The notes below the pieces were generated by a model. That model had not been told where the DNA came from and searched no databases. It saw only the letters and a list, made by a program, of their open reading frames with translations. Positions 34,144 through 48,845 of a stretch of DNA of 64,000 nt are shown in pieces. Each line of letters starts with the position of its first letter. The stretch's first letter is position 1. The stretch spans positions 806,001 to 870,000 of the forward strand of contig NC_007498.2 in the NCBI RefSeq assembly GCF_000012885.1. The letters run 5' to 3'. A program made the position numbers and the translations under genes. This DNA is from Syntrophotalea carbinolica DSM 2380 (lineage in GTDB: Bacteria; Desulfobacterota; Desulfuromonadia; Desulfuromonadales; Syntrophotaleaceae).

Positions 34144-37100
34144 ATGGCTTATTCGGTTGCGAATAACCAGCTTCTTAGGAAACATTTTAGCACGATTAAG
34201 GGAATCATCGAGATTCCTAACTTGATCGATATCCAGAAGAATTCCTACAAGCGTTTCCTGCAAGCAGGGCTCCCTCCTTCTGCTCGGAAAAATATCGGGC
34301 TTGAAGCGGTTTTTCGCTCGGTTTTCCCCATTCGCGATTTTAGCGAAACCTGCTCATTGGACTACGTTTCGTACTCTCTGGGTACGCCTAAGTACGATGT
34401 GGGTGAGTGCCACCAGCGAGGGATGACCTTTGCCGCTCCCGTTAAGGTATGCGTGCGTCTTGTGTCTTGGGATGTCGACAAGGAATCCGGAGTCCAGGCG
34501 ATACGCGACATAAAAGAGCAGGAAGTCTATTTTGGCGAGATCCCTTTAATGACCGAAAACGGTACCTTTATCATCAATGGTACCGAACGCGTTATCGTGA
34601 GCCAGTTGCATCGTTCTCCCGGTGTGTTTTTTGATCATGATAAAGGCAAGACTCATTCGAGCGGCAAGATTCTTTATAATGCTCGAGTGATCCCGTATCG
34701 TGGTTCCTGGCTCGATTTTGATTTTGATCATAAAGATCTCCTTTATGTCCGGATTGACCGCAGGCGGAAACTTCCCGCAACGGTTCTGCTTAAAGCTCTC
34801 GGTTACAGTGCCGAAGAGTTGTTGAATTACTATTATCAGGTGGAGACCGTTACGGTAGACGGGGACTCCTTCAAAAAAAAGGTCAATCTCGACCTTCTTG
34901 CGGGTCAGCGTGCCTCGACCGATGTGCTCGGCAATGATGGGGAAATTATCGTCAAGGCCAACCGCAAGTTCACCAAAGCGGCTATTCGCAAGCTTGCCGA
35001 CAGCAATGTAGAGTATATCCCGGTTTCTGAAGAGGAAATCGTCGGCAAGGTTGCTTCCACTGATATTGTTGATGTCAGCACCGGCGAGGTCATTGTTGAA
35101 TGCAATGAGGAAATCAGCGAGAGCAAGCTCGAAGAGTTGCGCACGCGAGGCATTGTTGAGTTCAACATCCTGTTTATCGATCATCTCCATGTAGGGCCCT
35201 ACCTGCGGGAGACGCTGTTGCTGGATCGCATGGCTACTCCCGAGGATGCCCGCATCGAGATCTACAGGCGTCTGCGTCCAGGAGATCCGCCGACCATAAA
35301 GAGCGCTAATGCGCTTTTTGAAAGCTTGTTCTTCAACCCTGAGAGATATGATCTTTCGGTGGTCGGACGTATCAAACTGAACTACAAGTTGGGGCTTCAA
35401 TCGCCTGAAGATCAGACCACGCTCACCAAGGATGATATCCTCGAAGTCGTTCGCTATCTCATCGGTCTGCGCGATGGGCGCGGTACCATTGATGATATCG
35501 ATCATCTTGGGAATCGTCGCGTGCGCGCAGTGGGCGAACTGCTGGAAAATCAATACCGTGTCGGCCTGGTGCGGATGGAGCGGGCGATTAAGGAGCGCAT
35601 GAGTCTGCAGGAAGTCGACAGCCTGATGCCTCACGATCTGATCAATTCCAAGCCTGTTTCGGCAGTGGTCAAGGAGTTCTTCGGGTCATCTCAGTTGTCC
35701 CAGTTTATGGATCAGACCAATCCTTTGTCTGAAATTACCCATAAACGACGTCTTTCGGCTCTGGGACCCGGTGGTCTTACCCGTGAGCGTGCCGGTTTTG
35801 AGGTGCGCGACGTTCATCCGACCCATTATGGACGTGTCTGTCCGATTGAGACGCCTGAAGGTCCCAATATCGGTTTGATCGCGTCCCTGTCAACCTATGC
35901 GCGGATCAACGAGCATGGATTCGTTGAGACTCCCTACAGGATCGTTGAGCAGGGGAAGGTTACCAACGAAATCCGGTATTTTTCGGCTTTGGAAGAGGGC
36001 GGCCACGCCATCGCTCAGGCCAACGCGCCTTTGGATGACGACGGACGCTTCCTCAACGAATTGGTCAACGCGAGACAGAACGGCGAATTCGTGCTTATTC
36101 AGCGCGAAGAAATCGGCCTTATGGACGTTTCGCCCAAGCAGCTCGTTTCGGTTGCCGCCTCGCTGATCCCGTTTTTGGAAAACGATGATGCCAACCGTGC
36201 GTTGATGGGGTCGAACATGCAGCGCCAGGCGGTTCCCTTGCTGCGCGCCGATGCACCGCTGGTCGGTACCGGTATGGAACGTATTGTCGCTCACGACTCC
36301 GGGGCCGCCGTAGTTGCGCGCCATAACGGTGTCGTTGAGTCGGTTGATGCATCGCGAATTGTTGTGAAGATTGACGAAGGCGAAGTGGATGAAGACGGAA
36401 CCGGCGTTGATATTTACAATCTGATCAAATTCGCCCGGTCGAATCAGAACACCTGCTTGAATCAGAAACCGATCGTCAAGGTCGGTGACCGGGTTGCCAG
36501 CGGCGGTATCATCGCAGATGGTCCCTCCACGGAATGGGGTGAACTGGCTTTGGGGCAAAACGTGCTGGTCGCGTTTATGCCCTGGGAAGGTTACAACTTC
36601 GAAGATTCGATCCTGATTTCTGAAAAGCTGGTCAAGGAAGATCGCTATACTTCCATCCACATCGAGGAATTGGAATGTGTAGCGAGGGATACCAAGCTGG
36701 GTAAGGAAGAGATCACCAACGATATCCCCAATCTTGGCGAGGACGCCCTTAAGGACCTTGACGAAAGCGGTATTGTTCGTATCGGTGCCGAAGTCAAGCC
36801 CGGTGACATCCTGGTTGGTAAAATCACGCCTAAAGGCGAAACCCAACTGTCTCCCGAAGAAAAACTGCTGCGTGCAATTTTCGGGGAGAAAGCCGGCGAT
36901 GTTCGCGACACGTCCTTGAGGCTTCCGCCCGGCGTGGAAGGTGTGGTTATCGGCGCTCGGGTCTTTTCCCGTAAGGGTTCGGACAAGGACAGCCGTACCG
37001 AATATATCGAAAAGACCGAAATTGAAAAACTGCTCAAGGATCAACACGATGAGATTCGCATTATACGCGAATCGACCCATGGCAAACTTGAGTCGCTTCT

Positions 37101-38250
37101 GGTAGGCCAGACCTCAGCCTCCGCGTTGTTCGATGCCGCAGGCAAAGAACTGCTCGGGCAGGGGGAGAAGATTACCAGTGAAGTGTTGGCCGAGGTGCCC
37201 TTTGCGCGCTGGCGTGAAATCAGCCTGCTGGATGCCTCCGAAAACGAAGAAAAGTTGAGTGCCATCATGACCAGTCTTGCTCAGCGCGAAGAGCTGATCA
37301 AGGCCGTGTTTGCCGATAAGATCGAAAAGATAAAACGCGGAGACGACCTGCCGCCTGGTGTCATCAAAATGGTCAAGGTCTATATCGCCATCAAGCGCAA
37401 ATTGTCGGTTGGTGACAAGATGGCTGGCCGTCACGGTAATAAGGGTGTCCTGTCCAGAGTGTTGCCTGAAGAGGATATGCCTTATATGGCCGATGGCACT
37501 CCGGTTGAAATTGTCCTCAATCCGCTCGGCGTTCCTTCGCGTATGAACGTCGGGCAGATCCTCGAAACACATCTGGGACTTGCCGCTAGAGGTCTCGGGG
37601 TTCAGATTCAGGAGCATCTGGATCGTTATTACACCCCCGAGGCGATGCGTACCAAGATCGGCGAGTGTTATGAGGATGATCGGGTCGCCGAGTTCGTCGA
37701 TGCCCTTCCGGACGACGAGGTTATGCAGCTTGCGCGTCAATTATCGCGCGGGGTGCCCATGGCTTCGCCCGTCTTCGAAGGGGTCACCGAAGAGCAGATG
37801 AAAAACCAGATGGAGCGGGCCGGCTTCGCATCCAGCGGGCAGATGACCTTGTACAACGGTAAAACCGGCGAAGCTTTCAAGGAGAAGGTCACCGTCGGTA
37901 TCATGTATATGCTTAAATTGCATCACTTGGTCGACGATAAAATTCATGCACGTAGTATCGGCCCTTACAGTCTTGTGACCCAGCAGCCTCTAGGCGGCAA
38001 GGCGCAATTCGGTGGACAGCGTCTTGGTGAGATGGAAGTCTGGGCCATGGAAGCTTACGGTGCCGCTCATGCGCTGCAGGAGTTTTTGACCGTCAAGTCC
38101 GACGATGTCACCGGGCGTACGCGCATGTACGAGGCTATCGTCAAGGGTAAACATACTCTTGAGGCCGGATTGCCCGAGTCGTTCAATGTCCTCATCAAGG
38201 AACTGCAGTCCCTTTGTCTGGATGTCGAACTCCTTGAGGAGCAGGAATAA
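34144..38250 (+). CDS. rpoB: RNA polymerase subunit beta
   Basis: A 1368-residue subunit, normal length for proteobacteria. The rifampicin-binding region at about residues 512-540 ([20 protein letters not shown], then [12 protein letters not shown]) has the sensitive-type residues. The C-terminal switch region and [15 protein letters not shown] are conserved. TAAAGGAG precedes the ATG. Together with rpoC it forms the catalytic cleft. Confidence 0.98.
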   Translation: MAYSVANNQLLRKHFSTIKGIIEIPNLIDIQKNSYKRFLQAGLPPSARKNIGLEAVFRSVFPIRDFSETCSLDYVSYSLGTPKYDVGECHQRGMTFAAPVKVCVRLVSWDVDKESGVQAIRDIKEQEVYFGEIPLMTENGTFIINGTERVIVSQLHRSPGVFFDHDKGKTHSSGKILYNARVIPYRGSWLDFDFDHKDLLYVRIDRRRKLPATVLLKALGYSAEELLNYYYQVETVTVDGDSFKKKVNLDLLAGQRASTDVLGNDGEIIVKANRKFTKAAIRKLADSNVEYIPVSEEEIVGKVASTDIVDVSTGEVIVECNEEISESKLEELRTRGIVEFNILFIDHLHVGPYLRETLLLDRMATPEDARIEIYRRLRPGDPPTIKSANALFESLFFNPERYDLSVVGRIKLNYKLGLQSPEDQTTLTKDDILEVVRYLIGLRDGRGTIDDIDHLGNRRVRAVGELLENQYRVGLVRMERAIKERMSLQEVDSLMPHDLINSKPVSAVVKEFFGSSQLSQFMDQTNPLSEITHKRRLSALGPGGLTRERAGFEVRDVHPTHYGRVCPIETPEGPNIGLIASLSTYARINEHGFVETPYRIVEQGKVTNEIRYFSALEEGGHAIAQANAPLDDDGRFLNELVNARQNGEFVLIQREEIGLMDVSPKQLVSVAASLIPFLENDDANRALMGSNMQRQAVPLLRADAPLVGTGMERIVAHDSGAAVVARHNGVVESVDASRIVVKIDEGEVDEDGTGVDIYNLIKFARSNQNTCLNQKPIVKVGDRVASGGIIADGPSTEWGELALGQNVLVAFMPWEGYNFEDSILISEKLVKEDRYTSIHIEELECVARDTKLGKEEITNDIPNLGEDALKDLDESGIVRIGAEVKPGDILVGKITPKGETQLSPEEKLLRAIFGEKAGDVRDTSLRLPPGVEGVVIGARVFSRKGSDKDSRTEYIEKTEIEKLLKDQHDEIRIIRESTHGKLESLLVGQTSASALFDAAGKELLGQGEKITSEVLAEVPFARWREISLLDASENEEKLSAIMTSLAQREELIKAVFADKIEKIKRGDDLPPGVIKMVKVYIAIKRKLSVGDKMAGRHGNKGVLSRVLPEEDMPYMADGTPVEIVLNPLGVPSRMNVGQILETHLGLAARGLGVQIQEHLDRYYTPEAMRTKIGECYEDDRVAEFVDALPDDEVMQLARQLSRGVPMASPVFEGVTEEQMKNQMERAGFASSGQMTLYNGKTGEAFKEKVTVGIMYMLKLHHLVDDKIHARSIGPYSLVTQQPLGGKAQFGGQRLGEMEVWAMEAYGAAHALQEFLTVKSDDVTGRTRMYEAIVKGKHTLEAGLPESFNVLIKELQSLCLDVELLEEQE

Positions 38251-38260
38251 AAGACTGGAT

Positions 38261-38284
38261 CCCCTTCCGGGAAACCGGAAGGGG
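38261..38284 (+). other. Perfect GNRA-loop hairpin between rpoB and rpoC
   Basis: CCCCTTCCGG and CCGGAAGGGG form a perfect 10-bp stem closed by a GAAA tetraloop, starting ten bases after the rpoB stop. No T-run follows, so it is a stability, processing or protein-binding element rather than a terminator. Confidence 0.65.
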
Positions 38285-38348
38285 CTGGGTCTGTTTCCAT
38301 ATGGGAAACGCGCTATTTACCAACATCCATCCCTAAGGAGGGTGTGTT

Positions 38349-41300
38349 TTGGAAGATATTTTCAGCCTTTTCGAGCGGCCGAAGGATCCTCTTAGCTTTA
38401 ATGCCATTCGTCTCTCACTTGTCTCTCCCGAAAAGATCCGTGAAAGATCCTTTGGTGAGGTCAAAAAGCCCGAGACGATCAACTACAGAACCTTTAAACC
38501 GGAACGTGACGGTCTTTTCTGCGCCAAGATTTTCGGGCCGACTAAAGACTACGAATGCAACTGCGGTAAGTACAAGCGCATGAAGCATCGTGGCATCGTC
38601 TGCGAAAAATGCGGCGTTGAAGTCATTCCTAGCAAAGTGAGGCGCGAGCGTCTTGGCCATATCGACTTGGCCTGCCCCGTGGCCCACATCTGGTTTCTGA
38701 AATCGTTGCCGTCGCGTATTGCGACGCTTCTCGACATGACCTTGAAAGAAGTCGAGCGGGTTCTGTATTTCGAAGCCTATCTGGTTCTCGATGCCGGCGA
38801 TACACCGCTGTTTCGTGGGCAATTGCTGACCGAAGACAAATATGCCGAAACCATGGAAGAATACGCCGGTCAGTTTGTGGCTACCATGGGTGCCGAGGCT
38901 ATTCGCGACTTCCTTCTGAGTATAGACATCGAAGAGTTGTCCACTGTCTTGCGTAAAGAAATGAGTGAGGCAGCCAGTGAGGCCAAGCGCAAAAAGGTCG
39001 CTAAAAGGCTCAAAGTTGTCGAGGCTTTCAAGTTCAGCGGGAACCGTCCGGAGTGGTTGATCCTTGAAACCATCCCGGTTCTGCCTCCCGAATTACGCCC
39101 CCTGGTACCTCTGGATGGTGGCCGTTTTGCCACATCGGATCTCAACGATCTGTACCGCCGCGTGATTAACCGTAATAACCGCCTTAAGCGTTTGATGGAA
39201 TTAAGGGCCCCCGAGGTCATTATTCGCAACGAAAAACGCATGCTGCAGGAAGCGGTCGATGCGCTGTTCGATAACGGTCGTCGCGGGCGTGCCATTACGG
39301 GTCCGAACAAGCGGCCTTTGAAGTCTTTATCCGATATGCTCAAGGGCAAAGGCGGACGGTTCCGGCAGAATCTGCTCGGAAAGCGTGTTGACTATTCCGG
39401 GCGATCGGTTATCGTTGTTGGCCCGGAGCTCAAACTGCATCAATGCGGTTTGCCCAAAAAAATGGCTCTGGAGCTGTTCAAGCCGTTTATCTACAACAAA
39501 CTTGAAGAGCGCGGATTCTGCACCACCATCAAGAGCGCCAAGAAGATGGTGGAGAAGGAAAAATCCGAAGTCTGGGACGTTCTCGAGGAAGTCATAAAAG
39601 AACATCCGGTTATGCTGAACCGGGCACCGACTCTGCACCGTCTCGGCATTCAGGCCTTTGAACCGGTGCTTATAGAAGGCAAGGCTATTCAGTTGCACCC
39701 CCTCGTTTGTACGGCTTTCAACGCCGACTTCGACGGTGACCAGATGGCTGTGCATTTGCCGCTGTCCATAGAGAGTCAGATCGAGACCCGGGTGTTGATG
39801 ATGTCGACCAACAACATCCTTTCGCCGGCGCATGGTAAGCCTATTATCGTTCCATCGCAGGATATGATTCTGGGTCTCTACTATATGACCAGGGAGCGTG
39901 CCTTTGCGCGCGGTGAGGGTAAGATTCTCTCTTCGCGCGATGAGCTGCGCATGGCCTACGATGCCGGGGAGATTGACCTTCAGGCCAAGATCAAGGTTCG
40001 GATGTCGCCTGCTCTCGGTGAGCCGGAGACCCTTGTTGAAACGACCACCGGGCGTGTTTTGCTGCGGGATGTTGTACCGGAAGTCATTCCGTTTGATTAC
40101 ATCAATGTGGTTATGGCCAAAAAGCACGTGGCCAACCTTATCGATGTATGTTTCCGTCTTGCCGGAAACAAAGAAACGGTTTTGCTGGCCGATAAGCTCA
40201 AGGATACCGGGTATCGTTTCTCCACCATGGCCGGTATTTCAATCTGCCTCGATGACATGGTCATTCCGGAATCGAAAGATGTCCTGATGAAGGCCGCCGT
40301 CGAGGAGGTTACCGAAATTCAGAAACAATATACCGAAGGTCTCATCACCGACGGTGAACGCTATAACAAGGTCATCGATATCTGGGCCAAGTGTACCGAA
40401 GATATCGCCCAGACCATGTTGGACACCCTTTCGAAAGATGAAATCGTCTCTCCGGAGGGGGAAGCCGTCAAGGTGCCGTCCTTCAACTCGATCCATATGA
40501 TGGCCGATTCCGGTGCCCGTGGTAGCGCCCAGCAGATCCGTCAGTTGGCGGGTATGCGTGGTTTGATGGCGAAACCTTCCGGTGAGATCATCGAAACGCC
40601 GATTACCGCCAACTTCCGTGAAGGTCTGACCGTGTTGCAGTACTTCATTTCGACTCACGGTGCCCGTAAGGGTCTGGCGGATACCGCGCTCAAAACGGCT
40701 AACTCCGGGTATCTTACCCGTCGTTTGGTCGATGTCGCTCAGGACGCCATCATCACGGAACAGGATTGTGATTCACTGGATGGCATCGTGATGACGGCTC
40801 TTACTGAAGGCGGGGAAGTTATCGAACGTCTGGGGGATCGCATCCTCGGCCGTACCGCTCTTGAGGATGTGCTGGATCCCGTTACCGGCGAGGTGCTGGT
40901 CGAGGCAAACCAGCAAATCGACGAAACTCTGGTGGAAAAAATCGAAAATGCCGGTATCGAAAAGGTGAAGATCCGTTCGGTCTTGACCTGCCAGAGCCAG
41001 CGCGGTATTTGCGCCACCTGTTATGGGCGCGATCTGGCCAGAGGGCATCTGGTCAATCTCGGTGAGGCGGTCGGGGTTATCGCCGCTCAGTCTATCGGCG
41101 AGCCTGGTACTCAGCTTACCATGCGTACCTTCCATATCGGTGGTACGGCCTCCCGGCGTGCCGAGCAGACCTCCTTGGAGGCACGGTTCGATGGTTTCGT
41201 AAAATACCTGAATCTCAATTCGGTTCTTGATGCCGAAGGATTTCACGTGGTCATGAATCGCAACGCCGAAATTGCGGTGGTGGATGAGACCGGGCGTGAA

Positions 41301-42539
41301 CGCGAACGCTACGGCGTGGTTTACGGTGCGCGTCTGCGCATCAATCCCGATGCGCCGGTTCAGGCCGGTAGCCTGCTCGCTGAATGGGATCCGTATACCA
41401 TGCCTATCCTGACGGAAATTGCCGGTACGGTGCGTTTCGGCGATATTCTCGAAGGGGTGTCCATGGAGGAACAGGTCGATGAAGTAACCGGCCTGTCTCG
41501 TAAAGTCGTCATCGAATCGAAGGGGGCAGACAAACGGCCGCGGATTACTCTCAAGGACTCCGAAGGTAAGACCGCTAAGTTGCCCAACGGAGCTCCCGCC
41601 CGGTACATGCTGCCGGTCGGAGCGATTATTGTTGCCTCTGAGGACGAAACGGTCAGCGGTGGTGCCATTCTCGCAAAAATCCCGCGTGAAACCACCAAAA
41701 CCAAGGATATCACCGGGGGTCTTCCGCGCGTAGCCGAATTGTTTGAGGCACGCAAGCCTAAAGAGTACGCCATCATCTCCGAAATCGATGGTGTGGTCTC
41801 GTTTGGCAAGGACTCCAAAGGGAAGCGCAAGGTACACGTTACCCCTGAAGTCGGCTCTCCTAAGGAATATCTCATTCCCAAAGGGAAGCATATCAGCGTG
41901 CACGAAGGGGATCACATCAAGGCCGGCGAGGCACTTATGGACGGCTCGAGCAACCCCCACGATATTCTGCGCGTCCTCGGTGAAAAGGAACTTGCCAAGT
42001 ACCTGGTGGATGAAGTGCAGGAGGTTTATCGCCTGCAGGGCGTAAAGATCAATGACAAGCACATCGAGGTCATTGTTCGCCAGATGTTGCGTCGAGTGCG
42101 GATCAAGGAGCCCGGCAACACCCGGTTCCTCGCCGATGATCAGGTTGAGCGCTGGGAGTTCGAGTGCGAAAACCGCAAGGTTGTCGGTGAGGGCGGTGCT
42201 CCTGCAGTCGGGGAGCCCCTCATGCTGGGTATAACCAAGGCGTCGCTGTCGACCGAGTCCTTTATTTCCGCGGCGTCGTTCCAGGAGACAACCAAGGTCT
42301 TGACTCAGGCTGCTATCGAAGGCAAGATCGACTACCTTCGCGGGTTGAAGGAAAACGTCATCATGGGGCGTCTTATCCCTGCCGGTACGGGTATTTCCAA
42401 GTATCGCAGTGCCCACTTGCTGATTGAAGAACCCGAGGAAATTGAAGAGCCTGTGCCTGAAGATCTGGAAGATGAAACCGCTGGTGCAGACAGTGCCCAA
42501 GCGGCTTCCGAAGAGTCGGTGGCGGAAGGCAAAGATTGA
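38349..42539 (+). CDS. rpoC: RNA polymerase subunit beta'
   Basis: A 1396-residue catalytic subunit. The first zinc site is [20 protein letters not shown] (about 70-89), the magnesium-binding [12 protein letters not shown] lies at about 458-469, and the second zinc site includes [11 protein letters not shown] (about 880). The TTG start at 38349 has AAGGAGG at 38335-38341 and matches the family N-terminus. The C-terminus has an acidic tail of about 40 residues. Confidence 0.98.
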   Translation: MEDIFSLFERPKDPLSFNAIRLSLVSPEKIRERSFGEVKKPETINYRTFKPERDGLFCAKIFGPTKDYECNCGKYKRMKHRGIVCEKCGVEVIPSKVRRERLGHIDLACPVAHIWFLKSLPSRIATLLDMTLKEVERVLYFEAYLVLDAGDTPLFRGQLLTEDKYAETMEEYAGQFVATMGAEAIRDFLLSIDIEELSTVLRKEMSEAASEAKRKKVAKRLKVVEAFKFSGNRPEWLILETIPVLPPELRPLVPLDGGRFATSDLNDLYRRVINRNNRLKRLMELRAPEVIIRNEKRMLQEAVDALFDNGRRGRAITGPNKRPLKSLSDMLKGKGGRFRQNLLGKRVDYSGRSVIVVGPELKLHQCGLPKKMALELFKPFIYNKLEERGFCTTIKSAKKMVEKEKSEVWDVLEEVIKEHPVMLNRAPTLHRLGIQAFEPVLIEGKAIQLHPLVCTAFNADFDGDQMAVHLPLSIESQIETRVLMMSTNNILSPAHGKPIIVPSQDMILGLYYMTRERAFARGEGKILSSRDELRMAYDAGEIDLQAKIKVRMSPALGEPETLVETTTGRVLLRDVVPEVIPFDYINVVMAKKHVANLIDVCFRLAGNKETVLLADKLKDTGYRFSTMAGISICLDDMVIPESKDVLMKAAVEEVTEIQKQYTEGLITDGERYNKVIDIWAKCTEDIAQTMLDTLSKDEIVSPEGEAVKVPSFNSIHMMADSGARGSAQQIRQLAGMRGLMAKPSGEIIETPITANFREGLTVLQYFISTHGARKGLADTALKTANSGYLTRRLVDVAQDAIITEQDCDSLDGIVMTALTEGGEVIERLGDRILGRTALEDVLDPVTGEVLVEANQQIDETLVEKIENAGIEKVKIRSVLTCQSQRGICATCYGRDLARGHLVNLGEAVGVIAAQSIGEPGTQLTMRTFHIGGTASRRAEQTSLEARFDGFVKYLNLNSVLDAEGFHVVMNRNAEIAVVDETGRERERYGVVYGARLRINPDAPVQAGSLLAEWDPYTMPILTEIAGTVRFGDILEGVSMEEQVDEVTGLSRKVVIESKGADKRPRITLKDSEGKTAKLPNGAPARYMLPVGAIIVASEDETVSGGAILAKIPRETTKTKDITGGLPRVAELFEARKPKEYAIISEIDGVVSFGKDSKGKRKVHVTPEVGSPKEYLIPKGKHISVHEGDHIKAGEALMDGSSNPHDILRVLGEKELAKYLVDEVQEVYRLQGVKINDKHIEVIVRQMLRRVRIKEPGNTRFLADDQVERWEFECENRKVVGEGGAPAVGEPLMLGITKASLSTESFISAASFQETTKVLTQAAIEGKIDYLRGLKENVIMGRLIPAGTGISKYRSAHLLIEEPEEIEEPVPEDLEDETAGADSAQAASEESVAEGKD

Positions 42540-42549
42540 TAGAGAGAAA

Positions 42550-42593
42550 ATATAGGGGGCGGCTAAAAAGTGCTTGACAACCGCCCCCTATAT
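42550..42593 (+). promoter_or_regulatory. Perfect 13-bp inverted repeat flanking the rpsL promoter -35 box
   Basis: ATATAGGGGGCGG (42550-42562) and CCGCCCCCTATAT (42581-42593) are perfect inverted repeats around an 18-base centre. The centre contains consensus TTGACA (42574-42579). It is either an operator or, in RNA, a strong hairpin after rpoC; no T-run follows. Confidence 0.65.
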
Positions 42594-42602
42594 TGATAGT
42601 TT
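42574..42602 (+). promoter_or_regulatory. Promoter for the str operon
   Basis: TTGACA (42574-42579) with a 17-bp spacer to TAGTTT (42597-42602), about 78 bp before rpsL. The -10 match is poor, so the exact -10 is uncertain. Confidence 0.5.
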
Positions 42603-42679
42603 GAGCGGGTTTTTCGCCCGATAAAATCGTGTAGTTCTTTTTTAACTTTTCAGGAAATTGATAATTCGGGAGTATATAG

Positions 42680-43051
42680 ATGCCGACCATTAACCAGCTG
42701 ATTCGCAAGGGCCGCGAGAAGAAGGTACGCAAGTCCACTGCGCCGGCGCTCAAGTGTAATCCGCAAAAGCGCGGGGTTTGTACGCGTGTTTATACCACGA
42801 CACCCAAAAAGCCGAACTCGGCCTTGCGGAAAGTCGCTCGTGTTCGTTTGACTAACGGTATTGTGGTGACCTCCTATATCCCCGGTGTTGGACATAACCT
42901 TCAGGAACACTCCGTCGTGCTTATCCGTGGCGGCCGTGTGAAGGACTTGCCGGGTGTTCGTTATCACATTGTTCGCGGCGCGCTTGATCTTGCTGGCGTT
43001 AAAGACCGTAAGCAGGGTCGTTCCAAGTATGGTGCGAAGCGTCCCAAGTAA
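42680..43051 (+). CDS. rpsL: Ribosomal protein S12
   Basis: A 123-residue decoding-centre protein. [16 protein letters not shown] and [13 protein letters not shown] are intact, so the lysines tied to streptomycin sensitivity are wild type. First gene of the str cluster, behind its own promoter. Confidence 0.98.
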   Translation: MPTINQLIRKGREKKVRKSTAPALKCNPQKRGVCTRVYTTTPKKPNSALRKVARVRLTNGIVVTSYIPGVGHNLQEHSVVLIRGGRVKDLPGVRYHIVRGALDLAGVKDRKQGRSKYGAKRPK

Positions 43052-43063
43052 CCAGGTGCGTGA

Positions 43064-43543
<480 letters not shown>

Positions 43544-43579
43544 ACGGCTTTACGGAATATTAGGAAGGAATAGATAGTT

Positions 43580-45658
43580 GTGGCACGCCAAGTATCCTTA
43601 GAGAAGACTAGAAATATCGGCATCATGGCGCACATCGATGCCGGGAAAACCACCACCACTGAACGTGTGCTTTATTATACCGGTGTTTCGCATAAGATCG
43701 GTGAAGTGCATGATGGTGCGGCAACCATGGACTGGATGGAGCAGGAGCAGGAGCGAGGGATTACGATCACTTCGGCTGCTACGACCTGTTTCTGGAGGGA
43801 TCATCGCGTAAATATTATCGATACTCCCGGCCACGTGGACTTCACCGTGGAGGTTGAGCGTTCGTTGCGAGTCCTTGACGGTTCGGTTGCGGTCTTTTGC
43901 TCTGTTGGCGGTGTCGAGCCTCAGTCCGAGACGGTTTGGCGGCAGGCTGACAAGTATCGTGTTCCGCGTATAGCTTTTATTAATAAGATGGACCGGATTG
44001 GTGCCGACTTTGATCGTGGCGTCAATATGATCCGTGAGCGTCTCGGGGCTAACGCTATTCCTCTTCAGCTGCCTATCGGCAAGGAGGATAATTTCTCTGG
44101 AGTGGTCGATCTGGTTGAAATGAAGGCCATTGTTTGGGACGACGAGAGCCTTGGTGCCCGTTTTGAGGTTGTCGACATTCCTGCCGACCTGCAGGAGCGA
44201 GTAGATTCTGGTCGCGAGCTGCTTGTCGAGGAGGTCTGTACTCACGACGAGGCCCTGATGGATAAGTATCTCGGCGGCGAAGAGATCACTCTCGAAGAGC
44301 TGAAGAACGGTATTCGTAAGGCCTGTATCGATATCAAGATTATTCCCGTGCTTTGCGGTAGCGCCTTTAAAAATAAGGGTGTGCAGAATCTGCTTGACGC
44401 GGTGATTGACTATATGCCTTCGCCGGTTGACGTTCCTGCGATTACCGGTGTCGTGCCTGATACGGAGGAAGAGATCACTCGTCCGGCGGGCGATGATGGG
44501 CCTTTTGCGGCGCTGGCGTTCAAGGTTATGACTGACCCGTTTGTCGGGCAGTTGACTTTCTTCCGGGTTTATTCCGGTGTTGCAGAGTCTGGTGCTACGG
44601 TGCTGAACGCGACTCGGGATAAGAAGGAGCGGTTTGGGCGTCTTTTGAAGATGCATGCGAATAAGCGCGAGGAGATCAAACAGGTTTATTCTGGTGATAT
44701 TGCCGCAGCGGTAGGCTTGAAGTTGACCACTACTGGTGATACACTTTGCGATCCTGCTAATCCTTGCTTGCTCGAGTCCATGGAGTTCCCTGAGCCGGTC
44801 ATCCATATTGCCATAGAGCCTAAAACTAAAGGAGATATGGACAAAATGGGTCAGGCCCTTGGTAAGCTGGTGCAGGAAGACCCCACTCTGAGGGTCCGTA
44901 CCGATGAGGAAACGGGGCAGACGATCCTTTCCGGCATGGGCGAGCTACATCTTGAGATTATTATCGATCGACTGCAGCGTGAGTTCAAGGTCGATGCAAA
45001 TGTAGGGGCGCCTCAGGTTGCCTATCGTGAAACGATTACCAAAGCGGTTGAGGTGCAGGGTAAGTTCGTGCGTCAGTCAGGTGGTCGTGGCCAGTACGGT
45101 GACTGTTGGCTGAAGCTTGAGCCTCAGGAGCCTGGCGCTGGATACGAATTTGTCGATGCTATCAAGGGTGGAGTTATTCCCAGGGAATACATTCCTGCCG
45201 TCGGAAAGGGTGCCGAAGAAGCTGCTGAAAACGGCGTGGTTGCCGGTTTCCCGATCGTCGATGTTAAGGTTACCTGTTACGATGGTTCGTACCATGATGT
45301 CGACTCCTCCGAGATGGCCTTTAAGATTGCTGGCTCCATGGGATTCAAGGCCGGTGCTGCAAAGGCTTCGCCTGTACTTCTTGAGCCTGTGATGGCTGTT
45401 GAGGTCGTTGTGCCCGAGGAGTATATGGGTGATGTTATGGGTGATTTGAGCAGTCGGCGTGGGCGCGTCCTGGGGATGGATGCTCGCGGTGGTGCACAGG
45501 TTATCAACAGTAACGTTCCTCTTGCCAGCATGTTCGGGTACGCTACCGAGCTGCGCAGCATGACGCAGGGGCGTGCCACATACACGATGGTTTTTGACCA
45601 CTACGAGCAGGTGCCCAAGGCTATAAGCGAAGAGATCGTCGCTCGGGTAAAGGGCTAG
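43580..45658 (+). CDS. fusA: Elongation factor G
   Basis: A 692-residue translocation GTPase. P-loop AHIDAGKT (17-24), DTPGHVDF and NKMD are intact, and domains II-V follow (domain [10 protein letters not shown] region present). The GTG start 43580 begins the conserved [14 protein letters not shown]. It is in the normal rpsG-fusA-tuf order. Confidence 0.98.
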   Translation: MARQVSLEKTRNIGIMAHIDAGKTTTTERVLYYTGVSHKIGEVHDGAATMDWMEQEQERGITITSAATTCFWRDHRVNIIDTPGHVDFTVEVERSLRVLDGSVAVFCSVGGVEPQSETVWRQADKYRVPRIAFINKMDRIGADFDRGVNMIRERLGANAIPLQLPIGKEDNFSGVVDLVEMKAIVWDDESLGARFEVVDIPADLQERVDSGRELLVEEVCTHDEALMDKYLGGEEITLEELKNGIRKACIDIKIIPVLCGSAFKNKGVQNLLDAVIDYMPSPVDVPAITGVVPDTEEEITRPAGDDGPFAALAFKVMTDPFVGQLTFFRVYSGVAESGATVLNATRDKKERFGRLLKMHANKREEIKQVYSGDIAAAVGLKLTTTGDTLCDPANPCLLESMEFPEPVIHIAIEPKTKGDMDKMGQALGKLVQEDPTLRVRTDEETGQTILSGMGELHLEIIIDRLQREFKVDANVGAPQVAYRETITKAVEVQGKFVRQSGGRGQYGDCWLKLEPQEPGAGYEFVDAIKGGVIPREYIPAVGKGAEEAAENGVVAGFPIVDVKVTCYDGSYHDVDSSEMAFKIAGSMGFKAGAAKASPVLLEPVMAVEVVVPEEYMGDVMGDLSSRRGRVLGMDARGGAQVINSNVPLASMFGYATELRSMTQGRATYTMVFDHYEQVPKAISEEIVARVKG

Positions 45659-45686
45659 TTGCCGTTAAAGAACAGGAGGGTGCTCC

Positions 45687-46886
<1,200 letters not shown>

Positions 46887-46897
46887 AGGGAATTGCC

Positions 46898-47206
46898 ATG
46901 CAGAGCCAGAAAATCAGGATCCGTTTAAAGGCTTACGATCATAAACTGCTCGACCTTTCGGTTAACGAAATCGTCGATACCGCAAAGCGTACCGGTGCTC
47001 GTGTTGCAGGACCTATTCCTCTGCCCACGATTATCAACAAGTATTGTGTCCTTCGTGGCCCCCATGTTGATAAAAAGAGCCGCGAGCAGTTCGAGATGCG
47101 TACTCATAAGCGCCTTCTCGATATTGTCGAGCCCACGCAGCAGACTGTTGATGCTTTGATGAAGCTCGATTTGTCTGCGGGCGTTGACGTTGAAATCAAG
47201 TTGTAA
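46898..47206 (+). CDS. rpsJ: Ribosomal protein S10
   Basis: A 102-residue 30S protein, also the NusB partner (NusE) in antitermination. It begins with [15 protein letters not shown] and contains GPIPLPT. It follows tuf by 11 bp, so the S10 cluster has no separate leader here and no room for a classical S10 attenuator. Confidence 0.98.
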   Translation: MQSQKIRIRLKAYDHKLLDLSVNEIVDTAKRTGARVAGPIPLPTIINKYCVLRGPHVDKKSREQFEMRTHKRLLDIVEPTQQTVDALMKLDLSAGVDVEIKL

Positions 47207-47235
47207 GACTTTTCTTATAAGTAAGGGAAAGTACC

Positions 47236-47868
47236 ATGACGAAGGGAATTTTGGGTAAGAAGCTGGGCATGACCCAGGTCTTTGCTGTCGACGGGAAGTG
47301 TATCCCTGTGACAGTTGTTGAGGCAGGGCCTTGTGTAGTTCTGCAGAAAAAGACCGAGGAAAAAGACGGCTACAATGCCCTTCAACTCGGGTTTGGGGCC
47401 AAAAAGACTCAGTCTGTTAACAAGCCGGCTATGGGCCACTTCAAAAAGTCCGGCAAGGGTGCATTCGAATTCCTGCGGGAAGTTGAGTGCGAAAATATTG
47501 ATGACCACGCAGTGGGCGACGAAATTACCTGTGACGGATTCTTTGCTACCGGTGACGTTATCGATGTAACCGGCACCAGCAAAGGTAAAGGTTTTCAGGG
47601 CGTCATCAAGCGGTGGAATTTTGCAGGGGGCCGTGCCAGTCATGGTTCCATGTTTCACCGCCGCCCCGGTGGTATCGGCGCAAGTGCTTGGCCTTCCCGT
47701 GTTTTCAAGGGTAAGAAGATGGCGGGGCAGATGGGCAACAAGCGTGTGACCACCCAGGGACTGGAAGTGGTCGATGTTCGTCCCGAAAAGAGCCTTGTTC
47801 TTATTAAGGGGGCCGTACCGGGGCCTGTTAACGGCCTGCTGCTCATCCGGAAAAGCCGCAAGGTTTGA
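47236..47868 (+). CDS. rplC: Ribosomal protein L3
   Basis: A 210-residue early-assembly 50S protein. [13 protein letters not shown] opens it, and the central loop [18 protein letters not shown] contacts the peptidyl transferase centre. Confidence 0.98.
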   Translation: MTKGILGKKLGMTQVFAVDGKCIPVTVVEAGPCVVLQKKTEEKDGYNALQLGFGAKKTQSVNKPAMGHFKKSGKGAFEFLREVECENIDDHAVGDEITCDGFFATGDVIDVTGTSKGKGFQGVIKRWNFAGGRASHGSMFHRRPGGIGASAWPSRVFKGKKMAGQMGNKRVTTQGLEVVDVRPEKSLVLIKGAVPGPVNGLLLIRKSRKV

Positions 47869-47904
47869 TAGCTGGGCTGCATTTAAAGATTCTGGAGAAA
47901 TACC

Positions 47905-48525
47905 ATGGCAAAAATCGCAGTTTATGACATAAACCGGAATCAGGTGTCGGAACGGGAACTCTCTGACGAGGTGTTCAATGCCGAAGTCAAAGAGTATCTG
48001 ATTCATGATATGGTCCGTTATCAGTTGGCCGCTCGTCGGCAGGGAACTTCGGCCGCAAAAAACCGCAGTGCGGTTGCCGGTGGTGGTAAAAAGCCCTATC
48101 GTCAAAAAGGGACTGGTAACGCCCGTCAGGGTACCATACGTGCACCTCATTTCGTGGGTGGCGGAGCTGCCTTTGGGCCGAGTCCGCGTGATTTCAGCTT
48201 CAAGCTGAACCGGAAAGTAAAGAAGGCTGCGTTGCGTAGCGCACTGTCCGCTCGTTTTAAAGAAGAGCGGGTGGCGGTGCTGAATGACTTCCAGCTCGAA
48301 AAAATCGGAACCAAAGCTGTGGTGGAGGTTCTCAACCGATTCGAGCTGAGCAACGTGCTGGTCGTCGTTGGTGAAGACAATCGGAACCTTGAGCTTTCTG
48401 CACGCAACCTGCCTCATGTCAAAGTTCTTAAAGCCGAAGGTGTGAACGTTTACGATCTGATGAACCATCGGAATCTGGTTGTCACCGAAGGGGCTGTCGA
48501 ACAGTTGGAAGGAGCGTTAGGGTAA
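47905..48525 (+). CDS. rplD: Ribosomal protein L4
   Basis: A 206-residue exit-tunnel protein with the basic loop [17 protein letters not shown] (about 62-78) and [14 protein letters not shown]. In E. coli L4 represses the S10 operon. Its stop overlaps the rplW start by one base. Confidence 0.98.
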
Positions 48526-48812
48526 TGAAACCGCTGCACGAGATACTTAAACGGCCCTTGGTTACCGAAAAAACCGTTCAGCAGGAAGGCGAGGCTCAGG
48601 TTGTTGCCTTTGAGGTCAAAAGGGAAGCCAATAAGGTCGAGATCAAAAAGGCCGTTGAGCAAGCTTTTGAAGTCAAGGTCAAGAATGTCAACACTGTGCT
48701 CGTCGCCGGTAAGGTAAAGCGCCTGGGTCGCACGTACGGCAAGCGTTCCAATTGGAAAAAAGCTTACGTAACCCTGGCCGAAGGTAGCTCGATCGATCTG
48801 TTCGGTGTTTAA
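48525..48812 (+). CDS. rplW: Ribosomal protein L23
   Basis: A 95-residue tunnel-exit protein that docks trigger factor and SRP. ILKRPLVTEKT and NTVLVAGKVKRLGRTYGKR are conserved. The start codon overlaps the L4 stop (TAATG). Confidence 0.98.
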   Translation: MKPLHEILKRPLVTEKTVQQEGEAQVVAFEVKREANKVEIKKAVEQAFEVKVKNVNTVLVAGKVKRLGRTYGKRSNWKKAYVTLAEGSSIDLFGV

Positions 48813-48845
48813 TGGGGTGCAATCAGGTAAAACGGAGTTACGATA

